A stretch of DNA of 64,000 nt, from NCBI GenBank assembly GCA_031292255.1, contig JARLHN010000009.1, positions 62,001 to 126,000 of the forward strand. The letters are read 5' to 3'. Source of the stretch: Oryzomonas sp. (lineage in GTDB: Bacteria; Desulfobacterota; Desulfuromonadia; Geobacterales; Pseudopelobacteraceae). Positions 1 through 8,271 of this stretch are shown piece after piece. The notes beneath the pieces were generated by a model. It was not told the DNA's origin. It saw nothing but the letters and a program-made list of their open reading frames with translations, and searched no databases. The translations under genes and the position numbers were made by a program. Positions within the stretch are counted from its first letter, which is position 1, and every line of letters begins with the position of its first letter.

Positions 1-1
1 G

Positions 2-328
2 GATGTGCCGGCCCCCGGCAGCTCGCTGCGCGACGGCTCGATGGAGCGGGTCAACAGCACGGGCCTGAAGGAGCGGGTGACCTTCGAGAACGGGCTGGTG
101 GTTGCCAAAAGCCTGTCCAACGGCGACGAGGCCCATTATAACGATTACGAGGTGGTGAACGGTACGCCCCTGGCGACCGAGATCATCATGTACAGCCACA
201 ACGGCATGCGCCTGCGCATCAAAATCAACGATCCGGAGGTCAATACCGACCTGTCGCCGGAGGCCTTCACCCCCCATCTGGACAGCCTGACCCTCTACCC
301 GCTCTCCGCGCTTCAGGGACGTCAATAG
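2..328 (+). CDS. C-terminal part of LolA/LolB-like outer-membrane lipoprotein-sorting protein (5' end outside window)
   Basis: The reading frame is open from the left edge, so this is the end of a gene that starts upstream. About 108 residues are visible, alternating hydrophobic and polar stretches that fit an antiparallel beta-sheet, with no membrane segment. The ending resembles LolA/LolB-type periplasmic proteins, which carry lipoproteins or lipids to the outer membrane. It stops 3 bp before an RND/MMPL exporter. LolA-like genes beside such exporters are a familiar pairing, which supports the reading. Without the N-terminus (signal peptide or lipobox) the assignment is tentative. Confidence 0.5.
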   Translation, partial: DVPAPGSSLRDGSMERVNSTGLKERVTFENGLVVAKSLSNGDEAHYNDYEVVNGTPLATEIIMYSHNGMRLRIKINDPEVNTDLSPEAFTPHLDSLTLYPLSALQGRQ

Positions 329-331
329 TCC

Positions 332-2869
332 ATGTTCCTTGCGTGGGTTCCCCGCATCATCGCCGCCGCCAACGCCCTTGCGCGCCGCCACCTGGAATGG
401 ATATTCCGCGTGGCCTCGACGCGCCCCCTGACCATCATCTGTCTGTTTGCGTGCGCAGTGGCTTTGTCGGTTGCCTCCATATCATCCCTGCATTTCGAAA
501 CAGACATATTCCGGCTTTTTCCGTCCCGTCAGCCGGCCCTCAGGCTGTTGCTCGATTCGCTCGAATGGACCGGCAGCGCCAATGATGCCTACTTTCTGCT
601 GGAAGGCAATCCACAGTCACTGCCCGCCGAGGCAGGACGTTTTGCCGGGCGTCTCGGACAGGCGCGCGTCGATGGACAGCCTGCCTTCAAACGCATCACC
701 TGGCGGATCTACGACGAAAGCCAGGCGGAATCGTTCAAAGAACTGATCGCCTATGCCGTCATCCACCCCCAACTCTTCATCGCGCCGGAAGATATGCCCC
801 GTTATGTTGCCTGTTTTGCTCCCGATCAGGCAGCCGCGGCGTTACAACGGCTCCGGGTCGGCCTGGCCGGGCAGATCGGCGGTTTGGCCAGCGGGCTGGC
901 CGCTGTCGATCCTCTTTCCCTGCGCGACCTGATCCTGCCGCGCCTCAAGGCTGGCGGTCAGGCACTCGACCTCAATCCGGCATCCCCCTATTTCATCTCC
1001 CGTAACGGCGCGGTGCTGATCATGATCGCCGAACCTGCCAGGCCTGTCCAGGACATGGCGTTCGCCCGCAAGCTGGTGGCGGCCATCAACGAGTGCCGCC
1101 GCGGTTCCCCGGTCTCGATCTCCTGCGCCGGTGCCCATATCAGCGCTGTCCTGGATGAAGCGGCGATGAAGTCCAATGTCCTTGTCAGCATCGTTATCTC
1201 ATTGTTGGTGGTGTTGGGTATTTTTTTCATCGCCTATCGGCGTTTGTTGCCTACCCTGCTCATCCCGCTGATCCTGGCGTGCGGCGTGCTGTTTGCCCTG
1301 GGGACCGCCGGGCTGTTCCTGTCGTCGATCCATATCATTTCTTTTGCCTTTACCGCCCTCATCACCGGCATCGGCACCGATTATTCGATACATATCTACG
1401 ACCGCTTTCACAGCGAGCGGGCTGCCGGCAAAACGTCACGGGAAGCGCTGGAGCTGGCAATGCTCGACACCGGCCTCGGCGTCTTCACCGCTGCTTTTAC
1501 CACGGCGATCCCATTTTTGGCGTTGATGGTGTCCGATGTCCGCGCGCTCCACGAACTCGGCCTGCTGGTGGGATTGGGTGTGATCTATTCCCTCTACGCC
1601 ACCCTGTTTTTCCTGCCGCCTCTGCTGCTTTTCATGGAGCGCCGATTTCCCATTGCCTATCGTCCCATACCGGGCCTTGGCCTGTCACGCGTCTGGAGAG
1701 CCGTGCAACTGCATCCGGCAGTGGTTGTCGCGGGTTCCCTGCTCATAACGGCAGGGCTTTGCTGGGCAGCTTTTTCCGTCAGTTTCGATGGTGAGCTCAA
1801 AAACTTGCAGCCACGCCATTCCGAGGCTTTTTTAGCTCAGGAAAAGATTGAAAGAAACTTAAGCATTGCGCCGAAACAGATAGTGGTGGCGCTGGAGGGA
1901 CGTGATCTGCCCGATGTTTTGGAGCGGGTTTCGCGGCTTGACGCATTGGCGGCGTCCCTTAAAACGCGCGGACAGATCGTGGCTTGGTCATCCCTCGGCA
2001 GCGTGATCAATGGTCAGAAGACTCAATTGGAGATATCCTCCCGGCTGCGGAAACGGTTTGGCGACGCAAATCTCGGAAGCTCCATCCGTGGGGCGCTTGA
2101 CCGGCAGGGGTTTGCCACTGAGCAGTTTCAGCCGTTTCTGGATGGGACGAGCCGGTTGCGCCGAGCCGTACCGGTAAGCCCGGAAGAGGCCGTGGCCCGC
2201 CTTTCGGCCTCGCCGCTCAAAGGGGTTGTTGACAGGCTCCTGGTTAAAACCGCTACCGGCTACCACGCCCTGGCATATCTGCACTATTCCGGCTCTTCCC
2301 TCGATCTGCCCGCCTTTCGAACCGCCCTGGCGGCCATAGACCCGTCGGCGCGCATGACCGGCATTGACCTGATCAGCAGCCAGTTGAAGGATGCCGTACG
2401 GAACAGCTTTACCGGCGCCTTCCTGCTGGGCGGGGTGCTGGTGCTGTTCTTTCTGCTGGTTCATTTTGCAAGAATGCCGTCGGGGGTGTTCTATTCGCTG
2501 TTTCCGGTGGTGGCGGCCTCCGGTTGCATGTTGGGGACCATGGCGTTGAGCGGTATGGGGCTCAACTTCATGAATGCCATGGTATTGGTGACGATCATGG
2601 GGATGGGGAGCGATTTCGGCTTGTACATCCGCTTTCGGGTCACCGCGGAGACGCCGGGCGAACGGGAACGGCAGTATGTGCAGATCGGCCGGTCGGTCTT
2701 TCTTTCGGCCATGGCCACCGTCGTTGGGTTCGGATCACTGGCATTTACCGACTATGGCGCCATGTCTTCCATCGGCTGGGCCACCAACCTGGGAGTGGGG
2801 TTCCTCACCTTCTTTGCCCTGGTGACCCTGCCGGCGGTAATGTGCCTGAAGCATCAAAAGCCCTGTTAG
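332..2869 (+). CDS. RND superfamily (MMPL-type) exporter
   Basis: The 845-residue protein has the two-fold RND layout. A first TM helix (about residues 30-52) is followed by a large periplasmic loop and a cluster of five to six TM helices (about 285-445). The pattern then repeats, with a TM near 468-488, a second loop, and a final TM cluster (about 695-840). Each cluster has the charged, glycine-rich MMPL signature (GTDYSIHIYDR near 350 and a GSDFGLYIRFR counterpart near 765). Members export lipids or hydrophobic compounds using the proton gradient; the substrate cannot be read here. It follows a LolA-like gene by 3 bp, so the pair probably moves a lipid or lipoprotein across the envelope. 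Its stop overlaps that of the convergent pagL-like gene. Confidence 0.8.
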   Translation: MFLAWVPRIIAAANALARRHLEWIFRVASTRPLTIICLFACAVALSVASISSLHFETDIFRLFPSRQPALRLLLDSLEWTGSANDAYFLLEGNPQSLPAEAGRFAGRLGQARVDGQPAFKRITWRIYDESQAESFKELIAYAVIHPQLFIAPEDMPRYVACFAPDQAAAALQRLRVGLAGQIGGLASGLAAVDPLSLRDLILPRLKAGGQALDLNPASPYFISRNGAVLIMIAEPARPVQDMAFARKLVAAINECRRGSPVSISCAGAHISAVLDEAAMKSNVLVSIVISLLVVLGIFFIAYRRLLPTLLIPLILACGVLFALGTAGLFLSSIHIISFAFTALITGIGTDYSIHIYDRFHSERAAGKTSREALELAMLDTGLGVFTAAFTTAIPFLALMVSDVRALHELGLLVGLGVIYSLYATLFFLPPLLLFMERRFPIAYRPIPGLGLSRVWRAVQLHPAVVVAGSLLITAGLCWAAFSVSFDGELKNLQPRHSEAFLAQEKIERNLSIAPKQIVVALEGRDLPDVLERVSRLDALAASLKTRGQIVAWSSLGSVINGQKTQLEISSRLRKRFGDANLGSSIRGALDRQGFATEQFQPFLDGTSRLRRAVPVSPEEAVARLSASPLKGVVDRLLVKTATGYHALAYLHYSGSSLDLPAFRTALAAIDPSARMTGIDLISSQLKDAVRNSFTGAFLLGGVLVLFFLLVHFARMPSGVFYSLFPVVAASGCMLGTMALSGMGLNFMNAMVLVTIMGMGSDFGLYIRFRVTAETPGERERQYVQIGRSVFLSAMATVVGFGSLAFTDYGAMSSIGWATNLGVGFLTFFALVTLPAVMCLKHQKPC

Positions 2870-3453
2870 TGATATAACGTCATGCCAATCAGGAACTTGC
2901 TGGAATTGAGCGGTTCGTTGGGCGAGGCGGTTCCGGCATTGGAAATATGGTGGTAGCGGTATTCGGCGATGAGCGCCGTGTCCTTGCGTACAAAATACTG
3001 CACCCCTGTTCCGCCCTGGTAGGAAAAATCCAGCTTGCTCCCCATGGTGGGCAGCCCCAGATCCACATAGAGTATCCCACCGCCGGCAAAGACATAGGGG
3101 TAGATGCTCTCCAGTCCGGTAAATTTCCAGCTTCCCAGCAGATACCCCCCTACCATGGACCGGTCATCATGGTCCACGGCCATGTGATAGGGCAGCTCCA
3201 CCAGCAGTTCATGTCTTCCCTGGTACCAGCTTCCCTTGCCGACCTCATCGGAAAGAAAATGGCCGTAGCGGGCGATGACGTCCCAGGTCTGCACCTGGGT
3301 TCGGGTGGCGCCGAAACCGCGGTGGGTGATGCCGTAGCCGGTCAGCAGGGCGTATTCCGAGTCTGCCGTGGCAACGGCGGTTTCCGCCCGGGCAGTGGGC
3401 GGGGCAAGGAAAATCATGAGGGCGAGGGCGGTCAGGAGCGTTTTCTTTGCCAT
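2866..3453 (-). CDS. PagL-type lipid A 3-O-deacylase / acyloxyacyl hydrolase family outer-membrane protein
   Basis: The 195-residue protein begins with a signal peptide that ends near ARA-ET (about residue 23) and continues as amphipathic strands, as in an eight-stranded beta-barrel. The decisive motif is EYRYHHISNAG: His169 and Ser171 form the H-x-S catalytic pair of PagL and are followed by Asn172. A second Asn (183) sits in PLNSSKFLIG near the C-terminus. PagL removes the 3-O acyl chain of lipid A in the outer membrane, changing its toxicity and permeability. An AGGTGAT ribosome-binding site precedes the ATG. The gene ends tail-to-tail with the RND exporter, sharing stop-codon bases. Confidence 0.8.
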   Translation of the reverse strand: MAKKTLLTALALMIFLAPPTARAETAVATADSEYALLTGYGITHRGFGATRTQVQTWDVIARYGHFLSDEVGKGSWYQGRHELLVELPYHMAVDHDDRSMVGGYLLGSWKFTGLESIYPYVFAGGGILYVDLGLPTMGSKLDFSYQGGTGVQYFVRKDTALIAEYRYHHISNAGTASPNEPLNSSKFLIGMTLYH

Positions 3454-3501
3454 GGGGGATCACCTATCTGTTTGTGAAAAATTCCTGAATCCGTGACACC
3501 T

Positions 3502-4395
3502 TCACGTCTCGAAGCCGGCCGGCTTATCCGCGGCCGTTGAACCGCAATATTCCAGTTCGGCGATGACCTGGGCGCCCAGGAGCAGGATCAGGGCCGACAC
3601 CTCGATACTGAGCAGGGTCACCACCACCGTGGCAATGGAGCCGTAGATGATATTGACCATGGAGATGGTGGCGTAATACCAGACCAGTATCCGGCGGGTG
3701 ATCTCCCAGAGCAGCGTGGCAGCCGTCCCGCCGATCAGGGCGTGGCGAAAGCTGATCCGCACCACCGGCATCACCAGATAGATGGACGTGAGCATCAGCA
3801 GTTCGCCGGCGATTCCCATGATATACAGCGCCACCCGCTCCGTGCCGGCCAGGCTCACGCTTCGGTTGAACAGGACCAGATGCCTGCTTGCAAGGGTCTC
3901 CACCGAGCCGACGACAACCGACACCAGCACGATGCCCAGGGCAAGGGCGAAGATGTAGACGAAGGGGATCAGGGCGGAGACGAGGAAACCGCGGCGTTCG
4001 TGCCTGACCCGGTGGAAGAAGATCACCGAGATGGCGTTTTCCAGGACCGTAAAGGCGATGGAACTGAAAAACAGCATGGCGAGGAAACCGATGGAGCCGA
4101 TCATCTGGCGGTTCTGTACAAATACCCGCACCTGTTCCAGCAGGGTGGCGGAATAGCCGGGCACCACCATCTCCAGGTAGGTCGTCATTGTGGATACCAG
4201 CACATCCTCGCCGATGACATGGGACAGTACGGTCAGGACGAGGATCGTCATGGGCACCACCGACAGCAGGGTGTAATAGGCGACGGCGCCCGCCAGCAAA
4301 AAGCCCTGGTTGCGCTTGAAATTCCGCATAACCGCGCCCATGAATCCGAGAATTCGGCTCGGTTTCCATGGGTTGCCGTGCTTTTCGTTCGTCAT
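3502..4395 (-). CDS. YihY/BrkB family inner-membrane protein
   Basis: The 297-residue integral membrane protein has about six hydrophobic helices. The opening RNFKRNQGFLLAGAVAYYTLLSVVPM matches the N-terminal signature of the YihY/BrkB (former 'ribonuclease BN') family. The start is placed at the ATG at 4395 because an AGGA site lies 8 bases upstream. A frame open further upstream to 4515 has no such site and would add a non-homologous extension overlapping the next gene. The family's function is unknown, and the old RNase BN annotation is wrong. It lies downstream of, and in line with, the radical SAM/cupredoxin pair; a copy of a dispersed repeat sits in the gap. Confidence 0.85.
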   Translation of the reverse strand: MTNEKHGNPWKPSRILGFMGAVMRNFKRNQGFLLAGAVAYYTLLSVVPMTILVLTVLSHVIGEDVLVSTMTTYLEMVVPGYSATLLEQVRVFVQNRQMIGSIGFLAMLFFSSIAFTVLENAISVIFFHRVRHERRGFLVSALIPFVYIFALALGIVLVSVVVGSVETLASRHLVLFNRSVSLAGTERVALYIMGIAGELLMLTSIYLVMPVVRISFRHALIGGTAATLLWEITRRILVWYYATISMVNIIYGSIATVVVTLLSIEVSALILLLGAQVIAELEYCGSTAADKPAGFET

Positions 4396-4492
4396 GGGCA
4401 GTGTCCTGTGTGGTGAGTTGGTTTCCGTCCGGAAAGGGTTCTTTTTCGCCCATGCGGCGTCAATCATCGGGCTTGCGAATGATATGCTGCCG

Positions 4493-5911
4493 TCACCACT
4501 TCTGCTTCCTTTCAAACGCCAATATCTCCGGCAGATTGCGCAGGAAGGCCAGGATGCTGTGGGGCGATTTCCAGATCATCTTCGTGTAGCCCCAGTGGAT
4601 GCGGGTACGGCGGTAGAATCGGCGGATGAACTCGTCGTAGAGCCCCTCCAGCCGTTCCTTGGTCATCCCCGTGGGCACGAAAACGAAGTTCATGCAGTTC
4701 ATCAGGTCCCACGTCTCGTCGAATTGCCCCTGTTCGCGGATGGAGGCGTAGAGCGGCGCACCGGGAAAGGGGGTGAACTTGGTGACGTTGATCTCTTCCA
4801 ACGGCAGTGACAGGGCATAGTCAATGGTGCGGCGGATGGCGGCCTCATCCTCCCCCGGCAGGCCGACCATGAAGAGCCCCTTGACCCGCATACCCGCCTT
4901 CCTGACCATCCGGAGCTTCATGCCGACCTCATCCAGGCCGTAGAATTTGCGATGTTTCTTGAGAATCTCCGGGTCGCCCGATTCGATGCCGAAGTTGACC
5001 TGCCAGCAACCGGAACGCTTGAGCAGCGCCAGGAGCTCCTCGTCAACGTGTTCCAGCCGGGCGATGCAATTGTAGGTCACCTTGAGCCCTTTTTTTGCCT
5101 TCAGGTCGCAGAACTTCGCCACCCGTTCCCGGTCGAAGGTGAACAGGTCGTCATAGAAAAAGACGTGGCGGATGCCGTAGTCGCGGTTGAGCATGGCCAC
5201 GTGTTCAATGATGTATTCGGGCGAGTTGAAGCGAAAGCCGCGCGAGAATACCGAGCGGTCGCAGTAGGAGCAGGCATAGGGGCAGCCGCGGCTGGAGATG
5301 ATGCTGGAGTTGGGCGCGGTGGGAAAGCTGAACAGTGGCAGGGTATAGCGTTTGGGGAAGCCGGGCAGCAGGTGATAAGCGGGAAAAGGGAGGTCGTCCA
5401 GGTTGGCGATCAACTCCCGATGGCCGGTGAGCACCCCTCTGCCGTCGCGGCGAAAGGCGACACCGGGCAGGGACTCCACACCCTTGAAGCCGGCTTGGGC
5501 CAACTCCAGCATGGTTTGCTCTCCCTCGCCGATCACCAGATAATCGATGGCCGGAAAGTCGTCCAGGAGCCGTGCCCCCATGGTGCAGGGGTGGGCGCCG
5601 CCAAAGACCGTGACGATCCCGGCATCCCGCTCCTTGATGGCGTCGGCGATGCGGTAACCTTCACGGAAGGCCGAGGTGGTGGTGGAAAAACCCACGGCGT
5701 CGGGACGGCGGCGGACGACCTCATCAGCCACCTCGTCAACCCCCATGGGCGTTGCATAACAGTCGATGATCCCGACCTCGATACCGTGGCGCTCAAGCCA
5801 GGCGGCTATGCTCATGATCCCCAGGGGGGGCATGATGTTGAAGATGGTGGTGATATCCTGCACGCCCGGCATGAAGTTGCTGCCGTGGGGGTGGACGAAG
5901 AGAACCTTCAC
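4493..5911 (-). CDS. B12-binding-domain radical SAM protein
   Basis: Residues 1-140 form a cobalamin-binding-type Rossmann fold (opening MKVLFVHPHG, later VFGGAHPCT and VIGEGE). The radical SAM barrel follows, with the [4Fe-4S] ligands Cys210, Cys214 and Cys217 in CPYACSYC. The total of 472 residues is normal for the COG1032 class, which includes methyltransferases and enzymes of lipid, hopanoid or cofactor modification. The substrate cannot be deduced. The start overlaps the cupredoxin stop by 4 bp (ATGA), indicating translational coupling. The C-terminal 100 residues are rich in Arg, Trp and aromatic residues and may bind a membrane-associated substrate. Confidence 0.8.
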   Translation of the reverse strand: MKVLFVHPHGSNFMPGVQDITTIFNIMPPLGIMSIAAWLERHGIEVGIIDCYATPMGVDEVADEVVRRRPDAVGFSTTTSAFREGYRIADAIKERDAGIVTVFGGAHPCTMGARLLDDFPAIDYLVIGEGEQTMLELAQAGFKGVESLPGVAFRRDGRGVLTGHRELIANLDDLPFPAYHLLPGFPKRYTLPLFSFPTAPNSSIISSRGCPYACSYCDRSVFSRGFRFNSPEYIIEHVAMLNRDYGIRHVFFYDDLFTFDRERVAKFCDLKAKKGLKVTYNCIARLEHVDEELLALLKRSGCWQVNFGIESGDPEILKKHRKFYGLDEVGMKLRMVRKAGMRVKGLFMVGLPGEDEAAIRRTIDYALSLPLEEINVTKFTPFPGAPLYASIREQGQFDETWDLMNCMNFVFVPTGMTKERLEGLYDEFIRRFYRRTRIHWGYTKMIWKSPHSILAFLRNLPEILAFERKQKW

Positions 5912-6306
5912 TCAACGACCTCCAGGACGCCTTCCATCCCCTTTTTACGATGGCTGGCCATGAACGGCGCTTTTTTATCGCAGTAGAACGGATAGCTGCC
6001 CACCTTGGTGGGGGTGAAGGCGATGCTCTTCGGGACCTGGGAAAGCGATTCCTTGACCTTGATGCCGGCCTCCGGGGCGTCGATGACGAAAGAGTGGGGG
6101 ACGAACCAGCCGTCCTTGCGCACCAGCAGCTCCACCGGCTGGTTGACCTTGACCACGATGTGGCCTGGTTTGAAGAAGTAATCGCCCCCCAGTATCTCCA
6201 CACGCTGGACGCCGTCCTTGTCCATGGGTACGATAAACGGAGCTTCGTCGGCACCCACGGCTACCGACGCAAACATGAGCAGCAGGCTGACAATTAGCGA
6301 TTTCAT
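5908..6306 (-). CDS. Periplasmic cupredoxin-domain protein
   Basis: This small protein of 132 residues has an Sec signal peptide (about 1-19, ending VAVGA-DE) and a single cupredoxin fold. Candidate copper ligands are His71, Cys109, His119 and Met124, the His-Cys-His-Met set of type 1 copper sites. The Cys-to-His spacing is longer than in plastocyanin, closer to COX2-like or EfeO-like cupredoxins. The ATG at 6306 is chosen because GGAGG lies 8 bases before it; an in-frame ATG five codons upstream overlaps that ribosome-binding site. It is first in a coupled pair with the radical SAM gene. A role in electron transfer or copper delivery is an inference. Confidence 0.75.
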   Translation of the reverse strand: MKSLIVSLLLMFASVAVGADEAPFIVPMDKDGVQRVEILGGDYFFKPGHIVVKVNQPVELLVRKDGWFVPHSFVIDAPEAGIKVKESLSQVPKSIAFTPTKVGSYPFYCDKKAPFMASHRKKGMEGVLEVVE

Positions 6307-6457
6307 GACGTTTACCTCCATATGCGGGTCTTCTCCGTTTCGCCCGGAGCAGGCAAGGTATTAAGCGTGTGCTTTCAATATCTATAGACTAGCATAGCCG
6401 GGCACAAATTCCATGTATTTATTGGGCGCGAAGGCCCGGAAAAGCGGTACTCCTCCT

Positions 6458-6486
6458 TTGACAATTAGAGCAAAATAGGCCATAGT
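6458..6486 (+). promoter_or_regulatory. Probable sigma70 promoter of ruvB
   Basis: TTGACA (6458-6463) is separated by 17 bases from CATAGT (6481-6486), about 47 bases before the ruvB ATG. The -35 is a consensus match and the spacing is ideal; the -10 matches 4 of 6. Confidence 0.55.
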
Positions 6487-6532
6487 CCCACTGTCCCGAA
6501 CGGTTGATACCGATACTACCAGCGGAGTAGCA

Positions 6533-7552
6533 ATGCAGCAGCGCGCCATCACACCCGATAAAAGCGACGATGATTTCCAGTTCGATTCCACCCTGCGGCC
6601 GCGTGCCCTGGCGGATTACATCGGTCAGGAAAAGATCAAGGGCAACCTGCGGCTGTTCATCGATGCGGCCAAGGGCAGGGGCGAAGCACTGGACCATGTC
6701 CTGCTCTACGGCCCGCCCGGACTCGGCAAGACCACGCTTGCCAATATCGTGGCATGCGAGATGGGGGTCAACATCAAGTCCACCTCGGGACCGGTCATCG
6801 AGCGCCCCGGCGACCTGGCGGCCATCCTGACCAATCTGGAACCCCACGACGTACTCTTCATCGATGAGATCCACCGGCTCTCCCACGTGGTGGAAGAGAT
6901 CCTCTACCCGGCCATGGAGGATTTCCAACTGGACATTATCATCGGCCAGGGGCCGAGCGCCCGCAGCATCAAACTCGATCTGCCGCGCTTCACCCTGGTG
7001 GGGGCCACCACCAGGGCCGGGCTGCTCTCCTCGCCGTTGCGCGACCGCTTCGGCGTGATTTCGCGCCTTGAATTCTACACCGAACCGGAGTTGGCCACCA
7101 TCATCTGCCGCTCATCCGGTATCCTGGGGATGGAGATCGAACAGCAAGGCGCCGTCGAGCTCGCCCGTCGCAGCCGCGGGACCCCCCGCATCGCCAATCG
7201 CCTGCTGCGGAGGGTGCGGGATTTTGCCCAGGTGCGTGCCAACGGCGTCATCACCCGCACGGTCGTCCAGGACACCCTCAAGTTGCTGGAGATCGACGAG
7301 AAGGGTTTCGACCAGATGGACCGCATGATCCTTTTGACGATCATCGACAAGTTTACCGGCGGCCCGGTGGGGCTGGACACAATCGCCGCGGCCATCGGCG
7401 AGGAGAGCGACACCATCGAGGACGTGTACGAACCGTTTTTGATCCAGAACGGCTTCCTGAACCGCACTCCGCGCGGCCGTGTCGCCACCCGCGCCGCCTA
7501 TCTGCACTTCGACCGCATAGCGCCGGAATCACCCCAAGGGAACCTGTTCTGA
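6533..7552 (+). CDS. ruvB: Holliday junction branch migration ATPase RuvB
   Basis: This 339-residue AAA+ ATPase has the normal RuvB length. Visible landmarks are the N-terminal [15 protein letters not shown], the Walker [11 protein letters not shown], the Walker B FIDEIHRL and the sensor/arginine-finger segment [12 protein letters not shown]. The C-terminal winged helix contains [16 protein letters not shown] and the terminal TPRGRVAT. RuvB forms the hexameric motor that drives branch migration with RuvA before RuvC cleavage. ruvA and ruvC are not adjacent here; instead a DnaA-like ATPase starts 3 bp after the stop. The start is supported by GGAG at the usual distance and by the promoter upstream. 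Confidence 0.97.
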   Translation: MQQRAITPDKSDDDFQFDSTLRPRALADYIGQEKIKGNLRLFIDAAKGRGEALDHVLLYGPPGLGKTTLANIVACEMGVNIKSTSGPVIERPGDLAAILTNLEPHDVLFIDEIHRLSHVVEEILYPAMEDFQLDIIIGQGPSARSIKLDLPRFTLVGATTRAGLLSSPLRDRFGVISRLEFYTEPELATIICRSSGILGMEIEQQGAVELARRSRGTPRIANRLLRRVRDFAQVRANGVITRTVVQDTLKLLEIDEKGFDQMDRMILLTIIDKFTGGPVGLDTIAAAIGEESDTIEDVYEPFLIQNGFLNRTPRGRVATRAAYLHFDRIAPESPQGNLF

Positions 7553-7554
7553 CA

Positions 7555-8271
7555 ATGCAGCAGATTTTCGATTTTCCCATGAAATCCGCGTACGGCTTCG
7601 ACAGCTTCGTCGCCTGTGACGGCAACGCCGCGGCCCTGCAGTTCGCACGGCGCATCGCCGACCCCTCCGATGCCGAGAACCTGCTCTACCTGCACGGTCC
7701 GTCCGGTTCCGGCAAGACGCACCTGCTGCAATCCATCGCCCGTTCCCTGTGCCCCGCTACCGCCGATAGCGCCTGCTATCTCACCTGCCGCGACAGCTTT
7801 TCCGCCCGGGAACTGGTCGGCCGTTTCTGCGGCGCATCGGCCCTGGTGGTGGATGACCTGCATCTGCTGCCCGATGAGGCCGCCCTGCGGGCCGCCCTGT
7901 GGCAGTTGTTCAACGACTTCTACTCCAGCGGCAGGAAAGTGGTCCTTGCCGGCCTCCTGCCGCCCCGTGAACTGCCCCATCTGGACGACCACCTGGTTTC
8001 GCGTCTTTTGTGGGGCTTGGTTGCCCGCGTGGATGCCACCGACGATCATTCCCGGCGCATGATCCTGAAAAAGATCGCCGATGACCGCCAGGTGCGGGTA
8101 CCCGATGACGTGGTCGATTACATACTCATGACCGCCAGCCGCGAAGTCGGCGCCCTGATCGCGGCCTTTGAAGCGCTCTTCCGGCTTTCCATGTCCGAAC
8201 AGCGCCGCATAACCCTGCCGCTGGCCCGCCGATCCCGTGAACTCATGCAAAGCAGGGGGGTGGCGCCATGA
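7555..8271 (+). CDS. DnaA/Hda-like AAA+ ATPase (no DNA-binding domain IV)
   Basis: The 238-residue protein matches the central AAA+ part of DnaA. It opens with a Hda-like QQIFDFPMKSAYGFDSF segment, then Walker A GPSGSGKTHLL (48-57), Walker B ALVVDDLHLL (about 95-104) and a C-terminal lid helix ending SREVGALIAAFEAL. DnaA's DNA-binding domain IV is absent, as in Hda and DnaA-paralogue regulators that control replication initiation. The N-terminal QQIFDF resembles the clamp-binding motif that Hda uses. It is tightly packed between ruvB (3 bp gap) and the J-domain/LRR gene (ATGA overlap), so the three probably share one transcript. Direct Hda function in this lineage is an inference. Confidence 0.75.
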   Translation: MQQIFDFPMKSAYGFDSFVACDGNAAALQFARRIADPSDAENLLYLHGPSGSGKTHLLQSIARSLCPATADSACYLTCRDSFSARELVGRFCGASALVVDDLHLLPDEAALRAALWQLFNDFYSSGRKVVLAGLLPPRELPHLDDHLVSRLLWGLVARVDATDDHSRRMILKKIADDRQVRVPDDVVDYILMTASREVGALIAAFEALFRLSMSEQRRITLPLARRSRELMQSRGVAP

